This document shows positions 59,397 to 64,000 of a DNA stretch of 64,000 nucleotides, one piece after another (the stretch's first letter is position 1; each line of letters starts with the position of its first letter). The notes beneath the pieces are model-generated. The model saw only the letters and a program-made list of their open reading frames with translations. It was not told where the DNA came from and did not search any database. Made by a program: the position numbers and the translations under genes. The stretch covers positions 507,635 to 571,634 of the forward strand of contig NZ_FPAB01000004.1 of the NCBI RefSeq assembly GCF_900116145.1, read 5' to 3'. The stretch comes from Streptomyces harbinensis (GTDB lineage Bacteria > Actinomycetota > Actinomycetes > Streptomycetales > Streptomycetaceae).

Positions 59397-59534
59397 GGGC
59401 GGCGGCCGGACGGCGGCCCCGTCCGCCCCGTACCCCGGTACGGGGCGGGTTCCGGTCCGGTGGCCGACCCGGACGCCGCGCGCCCGACCGGCGGCCCCGG
59501 GCCGCCGCCGGGCACCCCACGCCCGCGCGGACCG

Positions 59535-59592
59535 CCCGTACCGCAACGCCCGGACCGTCCGTACCGCATCGCCCGTACCGCAACGCCCGGCC
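59535..59592 (+). repeat. Short direct repeats upstream of NUDIX gene
   Basis: Units based on CCCGTACCGCAACGCCCGG occur at about 59535-59553 and 59574-59592, with a variant CCGTACCGCATCGCCCG between them. They are non-coding, in the 238-base gap between nth and the NUDIX gene. Confidence 0.6.
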
Positions 59593-59634
59593 CGCACCAC
59601 CCGCTCCGCCCGCCGCCTGCGAAGGGACCAGCCC

Positions 59635-60333
59635 ATGACCCCGCGTGACGCCCGCCGCGCCGAGCCACCGCCGGTGCGGGTGAGCGCCGAGGGGCTGCCC
59701 GGCTGGCTCCAGCCGGTGGCAGACGCCGCCACCACCGTCCGGGCCGGGCAGCTCAGCCGCTTCCTGCCGCCGCCGCACGGCGGCCGGCCCGCCGCCGTCC
59801 TGGTGCTGTTCGGCGCCGGGCCGCACGGCCCCGAGCTGCTGCTGCTGGAGCGGGCCACCAGCCTGCGCGCGCACGCCGGCCAGCCGTCGTTCCCCGGTGG
59901 CGCGCTCGACCCGGAGGACGGCGACCCGGCCGGGCAGGGCCCGCTGCGGGCCGCCCTGCGCGAGGCCGAGGAGGAGACCGGACTCGACCCGGCCGGGGTG
60001 CGGGTCTTCGGCGTCCTGCCCCGGCTGTACATCCCGGTCAGCGACTTCACCGTCACCCCGGTCCTCGGCTGGTGGCACACCCCCAGCCCGGTGGCACCGG
60101 TGGACCAGGCCGAGACCGCCCGGGTGTTCACGGTGCCCGTGGCCGAACTGGCCGACCCCGCCCGGCGCGCCAGCGCCGTCCACCCCAGCGGCTACCGCGG
60201 CGCCTGCTTCCAGGTCGCCGGCACCCTGGTGTGGGGGTTCACCGCCGGGGTCATCGACCGTATTCTGCACTTCGCCGGCTGGGAGCTGCCCTGGAACGAG
60301 GAACGGGAGATACCTCTCGACGCCGGGGCATGA
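59635..60333 (+). CDS. CoA pyrophosphatase-like NUDIX hydrolase
   Basis: 232 residues. The Nudix box with the CoA-specific extension is LRAHAGQPSFPGGALDPEDG ... AALREAEEETGLDPAGV. The segment LERATSLRAHAGQPSFPGG matches the NuCoA motif (LLxxR..h.GqvsFPGG). It should cleave coenzyme A or its derivatives to phosphopantetheine and 3',5'-ADP. Followed closely by the protease gene. Confidence 0.88.
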   Translation: MTPRDARRAEPPPVRVSAEGLPGWLQPVADAATTVRAGQLSRFLPPPHGGRPAAVLVLFGAGPHGPELLLLERATSLRAHAGQPSFPGGALDPEDGDPAGQGPLRAALREAEEETGLDPAGVRVFGVLPRLYIPVSDFTVTPVLGWWHTPSPVAPVDQAETARVFTVPVAELADPARRASAVHPSGYRGACFQVAGTLVWGFTAGVIDRILHFAGWELPWNEEREIPLDAGA

Positions 60334-60361
60334 ACTGCCCATACATGAGAGCGTGTCGGGC

Positions 60362-61561
60362 ATGAATACGCTCGACGTGCTGCTGCTGCTGGCCGCCGTG
60401 TGGTTCGCGGTCGTGGGCTACCGGCAGGGCTTCGTCGTGGGGATACTGTCCGTCGCGGGCTTCCTCGGCGGCGGGCTCATCGCCCTCTACGCCCTCCCCA
60501 GGATCTGGAGCAGGATCAGCGACGGCGCCGAACCCGGCCCGATAGGCGTGATCGTGGCGGTCGTCGTCGTGATCGTGTGCGCCTGCTCCGGCCAGGCCCT
60601 CACCACCCACTACGGCAACCGGCTGCGCCGGCACATCACCTGGTCCCCGGCCCGGGCGCTGGACGCCACCGGCGGCGCGCTGGTCAACGTGCTGGCCATG
60701 CTGGTGGTCGCCTGGCTGATCGGTTCGGCCCTCGCCATCACCACCCTGCCCACCCTGGGCCGCGAGGTGCGGTCCTCCCGGGTCCTGCTGGGCGTCGAGC
60801 GGGTGATGCCGCTGGACGCGAGCAGCTGGATGAATGACTTTTCGGCCATTCTCGCCCAGCACGGCCTGCCGCAGGTCTTCTCGCCGTTCGCCACCGAGCC
60901 GATCACCGAGGTCGATCCGCCCGACCCGGCGCTGGCCGGCAGCCCGGTGGTCGAGCAGGCCGCCGCCTCCATCGTCCGGGTCTCGGGCACCGCCCCCAGC
61001 TGCGGCAAGGTGCTGGAGGGCAGCGGCTTCGTCTTCGCCGAGGACAAGGTGATGACCAACGCCCATGTGGTGGGGGGCGTCGGCGAGCCCACCGTGCAGA
61101 TCCGCGGCGAGGGCAGGCTGTACGACGGCCGGGTCGTGCTCTACGACTGGGAGAGCGACGTCGCGATCCTGGACGTGCCGGGGCTCGACGCGCCCCCGCT
61201 GGAGTTCAGCGACCGCGACGCGCTCACCGGTGACGACGCCATCGTGGCGGGCTTCCCGGAGAGCGGCCCGTTCGACGTCCGCCCGGCCCGGGTGCGCGAG
61301 CGGTTCACCGCCAACGGTCCGGACATCTACCGCCGGGGCACCGTCAACCGCGATGTCTACTCGCTGTACTCGACCGTCCGCCAGGGCAACTCCGGCGGCC
61401 CGCTGCTCACCCCGGAGGGCGAGGTGTACGGCCTGGTGTTCGCCAAGTCGCTGGATGACGACAGCACCGGGTACGCGCTGACCCTGGACGAGATCGCGGA
61501 CGCCATCGAGCGCGGCAGCGGCGCGACGGCGCCCGTGGACACCCAGAACTGCGCCATGTGA
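60362..61561 (+). CDS. MarP-like membrane serine protease (CvpA-trypsin fusion)
   Basis: 399 residues. The N-terminal CvpA-type domain has four membrane helices (LLLLAAVWFAVVGYRQGFVVG, GFLGGGLIALYALP, IGVIVAVVVVIVCACSG, NVLAMLVVAWLIGSALAI). The exported trypsin-like domain has the triad His in VMTNAHVVGG, Asp in WESDVAILDV and Ser in GNSGGPLLTPEG. Two cysteines (SCGK and the terminal NCAM) could form a disulphide as in mycobacterial MarP, which protects the cell against acid stress. 29 bases after the NUDIX gene, likely one operon. Confidence 0.9.
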   Translation: MNTLDVLLLLAAVWFAVVGYRQGFVVGILSVAGFLGGGLIALYALPRIWSRISDGAEPGPIGVIVAVVVVIVCACSGQALTTHYGNRLRRHITWSPARALDATGGALVNVLAMLVVAWLIGSALAITTLPTLGREVRSSRVLLGVERVMPLDASSWMNDFSAILAQHGLPQVFSPFATEPITEVDPPDPALAGSPVVEQAAASIVRVSGTAPSCGKVLEGSGFVFAEDKVMTNAHVVGGVGEPTVQIRGEGRLYDGRVVLYDWESDVAILDVPGLDAPPLEFSDRDALTGDDAIVAGFPESGPFDVRPARVRERFTANGPDIYRRGTVNRDVYSLYSTVRQGNSGGPLLTPEGEVYGLVFAKSLDDDSTGYALTLDEIADAIERGSGATAPVDTQNCAM

Positions 61562-61591
61562 CCGGTGCGGCGGTGCGGCGGTGCCCGGAGG

Positions 61592-62368
61592 TCACTGCTG
61601 CCGGTGACGCGCGATGAGGGCGAGGACGGATTCCGGTACGGGCGTGTGCAGGTTCGCCGAACGGGCGTCGGGCTGGGGTGTGCCGTAGGTGTGAAGCAGC
61701 GGCACGACGCCGGCCCAGTAGGCGTCGAGCCCCCAGCTGTCCTGCTCGTGTTCGGGGTTGCAGATCCGATGCGTCTTGGCACAGACCTCCGTCGGCGCCG
61801 CGAGGCTGATGGCGAGCACGCCGACATCGGGGCTGCCCTTGCCGTCCGTGTTCAGCTCGCTGTCGGTCAGGGGGTGGATCTCACCCCAGCGGCCCGGAAT
61901 GATCTGCTCGGTCAGTGCCTCGAACGCCTTCATCCGGTCCTCGGGCCGCACTTTCTTCGCGATGCCGTTCACGACGACGGAGCTGTAGTTGAGCGAGGTA
62001 CTGATGGCGGCCCGTCCCACGACCAGCCCATTGACGGAGGTGACGGTCACGCAAACGGGTACGCCGGTCTCCGTCCACAGTCTCCTCAGCGAGGGAAGGC
62101 GCTTGGTGTCCGGCGGCCAGTAGGTGGAGCCGTGCAGATAGATGACCGGCTCCCCGGCCTCCTCGTGGTAGCCGTACACCATGGGGACGCACCGGGGTTT
62201 GACCGACGAGGTGTCCCCGGGGGTCACGACCTCGGAATAGGCGACGCTGCAGACGAAGCCCGCTTTCAGGATCGGCTTCCGCGCGTCGGCCGAACAGGTC
62301 AGATCTCCTCTCTTGTTGATCACCGTGGCGGTGAATGACGGCTGTCCACTGTCCGATTCCTGCGACAT
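61592..62368 (-). CDS. PNPOx-like FMN-binding protein (NimA-type)
   Basis: 258 residues. The split-barrel flavin pattern is visible: GFVCSVAYSEVVTP, RCVPMVYGYHEEAGEPVIYLHGSTYWPPDTKRL, VCVTVTSVNGLVVGRAAISTSLNYSSVVVNGIAKKV, then the helix PEDRMKAFEALTEQIIPGRW and VLAISLAAPTEVCAK. This order is that of the nitroimidazole-resistance-like branch. Cofactor and substrate are not shown by sequence. GGAGGAA directly upstream of ATG 62368. Confidence 0.8.
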   Translation of the reverse strand: MSQESDSGQPSFTATVINKRGDLTCSADARKPILKAGFVCSVAYSEVVTPGDTSSVKPRCVPMVYGYHEEAGEPVIYLHGSTYWPPDTKRLPSLRRLWTETGVPVCVTVTSVNGLVVGRAAISTSLNYSSVVVNGIAKKVRPEDRMKAFEALTEQIIPGRWGEIHPLTDSELNTDGKGSPDVGVLAISLAAPTEVCAKTHRICNPEHEQDSWGLDAYWAGVVPLLHTYGTPQPDARSANLHTPVPESVLALIARHRQQ

Positions 62369-62800
62369 GGTTCCTCCGGTCCACCAGGGGTACGGGATAA
62401 GGCCGCGAGCCGTGCTCATTCATACGGCACGCAGCGCGCCCGGCCGGCCCGGAAACGGGTCACTTCCCGGTACTGTTGAGCCGATCAGCGGTCCCCTGTC
62501 CGAGGGGAATGCTGCGGCAGTCGGGGCGAGACGGTGTTCCGGGGCAGGGGCGGGAATCCGGGTACCGGGATCGGTGGAACGTTTCGGCTTGTCCGGGTGC
62601 TCGCGAGAATCCGAACTCTTCATATCTGCGGCCACTTTCCCTTTCCGGTGACCCGGACGTACGTTCCGCTTTCTTCGCCGCCGGAAGGGCACATACTCGA
62701 TGCCGTGAACGCGGGTTCCGCGCGGTGGCGCCCACGGCCGGGCGGCCGAAGTGCTGCGGCGGGCCGCCTTGGACATCCGCCCCGATGAACAGGAGCAGCG

Positions 62801-64000
62801 ATGACGCCAACCCACCACCACCCCGAGACGCTCGCTGATTTCCTCGCCAAGATCAGAAAGTGGTACGAGGAGGACCATCAGAGCTTCGCTACCCTGTTCA
62901 GGGCGATGATCGCGCATGTGGTGCCCCTCCCCGACGACACACCCGAAGAGGTGCGGTACGACTGGCGGGGGAAGACGATCGACCAGCTGTGCGACTTCTT
63001 CAGCGAGTGGTACGAAGCGGGGTGGACCACCAAGCCCAACGACGGATTGAACTACATCGAGAAGTTCAGCTGGCTCACCTACGAGAACGACTACGGCATG
63101 GTTTTCGTGACCTGTGGCCCGGGTCTGGAAATGACGGCCGACTTCACCCATCTCCAGGGAATGCAGATGGATGATGAAGGGCCGCAGGGGCAGGAGCTCA
63201 TCAAAATCTGGAAGGATGAGCTGGGCGCCCGGATGGACGACTTCACGAAGGGGCCCTGGAAAACCTTCAACGAGTTCTTCGTCCGAGAGCTGCTGGACGC
63301 TTCGAAACGGCCGATCGACGCCCAGGACGACAACAGCGTGGTGGTCGCCCCGACGGATTGTGTCATCAACATGATCGTCGACGACCTGGCGGAAGAGACG
63401 CCGATTCCCGTCAAGAGCGTCACCATGAATGTCAAGCAGTTGCTCGCGGACTCCGAGTACTACAAGAAGTTCGTCCCGGAGAAGAATTCCCACGGCGAGA
63501 TCATCCAGCCCGGCGGCACAGCGGTGTCCTGCATTTTGATGCCCGACACCTACCACTGGTACCACGCGCCGGTGGCCGGCGAAGTGGTGGAGGCCCACGA
63601 CGACATCGGCGGCGTCTACTACGGGATGCGCGACTTCCCCCAACTCCTCAACAAGGGCAACGTCGGATATGGCTTCGACTACGAGATGTTCGACAACTTC
63701 CGCCGGGGATACCTCATCTTCAGGACGGTCTTCACGGACCCGCACGGAGCGGAACACGAGACGTATGTCGCGATGGTGACCGTCGGGATGAACTCGATCG
63801 CCTCGGTGCGGTACGAGTCACCGTTCCGGAACCCTCAGCAGCCGGTCCCGGTCAGCAAGGGAGACCGGATCGGCAACTTCCAGTACGGCGGCTCCCTGAA
63901 CATCCTCCTCTTCCAGTACGGCAGGTTCCCCGCCCTGCAACTGCACATGGGCCAGCGCATCGGAACCCTGGAGCAGCAGGACCGCACCGAGAAACTGTTC
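62801..64000 (+). CDS. Phosphatidylserine decarboxylase-like protein, partial
   Basis: 400 codons are open to the right edge, no stop. An N-terminal region (LADFLAKIRKWYEEDHQSFATLFRAMIAHV) of the PSDC-associated type is followed by the decarboxylase domain: FNEFFVRELLDASKRPID, VVAPTDCVINMI, HGEIIQPGGTAVSCILMPDTYHWYHAPVAGEV, YVAMVTVGMNSIASV and FQYGGSLNILLF. The GS pair in YGGSL occupies the position of the LGST pyruvoyl-forming site, with Ser as the presumed cleavage residue. More A/T-ending codons than neighbours (aag, gaa, att, ttg) suggest acquisition. It may be a tryptophan/amino-acid decarboxylase-like relative rather than a lipid enzyme. The 62369-62800 interval before it has no gene or clear signal. 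Confidence 0.8.
   Translation, partial: MTPTHHHPETLADFLAKIRKWYEEDHQSFATLFRAMIAHVVPLPDDTPEEVRYDWRGKTIDQLCDFFSEWYEAGWTTKPNDGLNYIEKFSWLTYENDYGMVFVTCGPGLEMTADFTHLQGMQMDDEGPQGQELIKIWKDELGARMDDFTKGPWKTFNEFFVRELLDASKRPIDAQDDNSVVVAPTDCVINMIVDDLAEETPIPVKSVTMNVKQLLADSEYYKKFVPEKNSHGEIIQPGGTAVSCILMPDTYHWYHAPVAGEVVEAHDDIGGVYYGMRDFPQLLNKGNVGYGFDYEMFDNFRRGYLIFRTVFTDPHGAEHETYVAMVTVGMNSIASVRYESPFRNPQQPVPVSKGDRIGNFQYGGSLNILLFQYGRFPALQLHMGQRIGTLEQQDRTEKLF

Noticed and set aside
59535..59592. Possible CRISPR array
   Set aside because: Repeats are few, irregular, nearly contiguous and lack unique spacers. No cas genes occur.
62420..62800. Small ORFs between the PNPOx-like and decarboxylase-like genes
   Set aside because: Several frames are open by chance, but none has a ribosome site together with coding bias.

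Overview
The window is chromosomal DNA from a high-GC actinomycete. Strong third-position G/C bias, frequent GTG starts, short overlapping operons and recognisable orthologues of Streptomyces genes (wblA, the SigE-type ECF factor, XRE/DUF397 pairs, a Crp-like regulator, the tRNA-Ser/SRP RNA/dnaX block) point to Streptomyces or a very close relative.

Layout. 1-2.5 kb: a VapBC toxin-antitoxin pair cut by the window edge, an unrecognised 452-residue protein, and tRNA-Ser. 2.6-6.8 kb: conserved core with SRP RNA, dnaX, ybaB, recR and a DUF5063 gene. 6.8-19 kb: an accessory stretch of single genes and small regulator-target pairs (RraA-like, P-loop kinase, two TetR loci with visible operators, XRE/DUF397, VOC, HxlR, aldo/keto reductase, two tandem winged-helix proteins, a carboxylate-amine ligase), with decay marks: a truncated cytidine deaminase and a probable frameshift in the aldo/keto reductase. 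19.3-31.2 kb: core again, with lysC, an ECF sigma factor with a candidate membrane partner, SURF1, an S9 peptidase, RidA, DUF4177, wblA, the class A penicillin-binding protein gene, YqeY, a metallophosphoesterase and tRNA-Pro. 31.3-34.3 kb: a frameshifted lipase and a two-gene QatB/QatC-like pair without qatA or qatD. 34.6-34.8 kb: a zinc-ligand-free L32 gene behind a near-consensus Zur box.

34.8-55.1 kb is the main interest: a compact, apparently undescribed biosynthetic cluster. It carries its own precursor supply (class II DAHP synthase, TrpE, TrpG, TrpD, TrpC) but no trpF, trpA or trpB, so it should boost tryptophan or a late anthranilate/indole intermediate. Its tailoring set is unusual: an indoleamine-2,3-dioxygenase-like domain fused to cytochrome b5, a PrnB-family haem enzyme (the family that rearranges tryptophan in pyrrolnitrin biosynthesis), two related PhzS-type flavin monooxygenases, an HpaB-type flavin monooxygenase, an NmrA-type reductase, a free-standing ketosynthase whose catalytic Cys is Gln (KSQ-like), a FrnE/DsbA-like thiol protein, an MFS exporter, and AraC and MocR regulators. 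No halogenase, acyltransferase, carrier protein or NRPS is present. The nine-gene plus-strand run from 37,986 to 48,706 is tightly packed, with several stop/start overlaps.

55.1-64 kb: core genes again (two NUDIX hydrolases, an MBL-fold hydrolase, a Crp-family regulator, endonuclease III, a CvpA-trypsin membrane protease), then a PNPOx-like gene and, at the right edge, a less GC-rich phosphatidylserine-decarboxylase-like gene that runs out of the window.

All family calls are from motif recognition by eye; no database search was possible.
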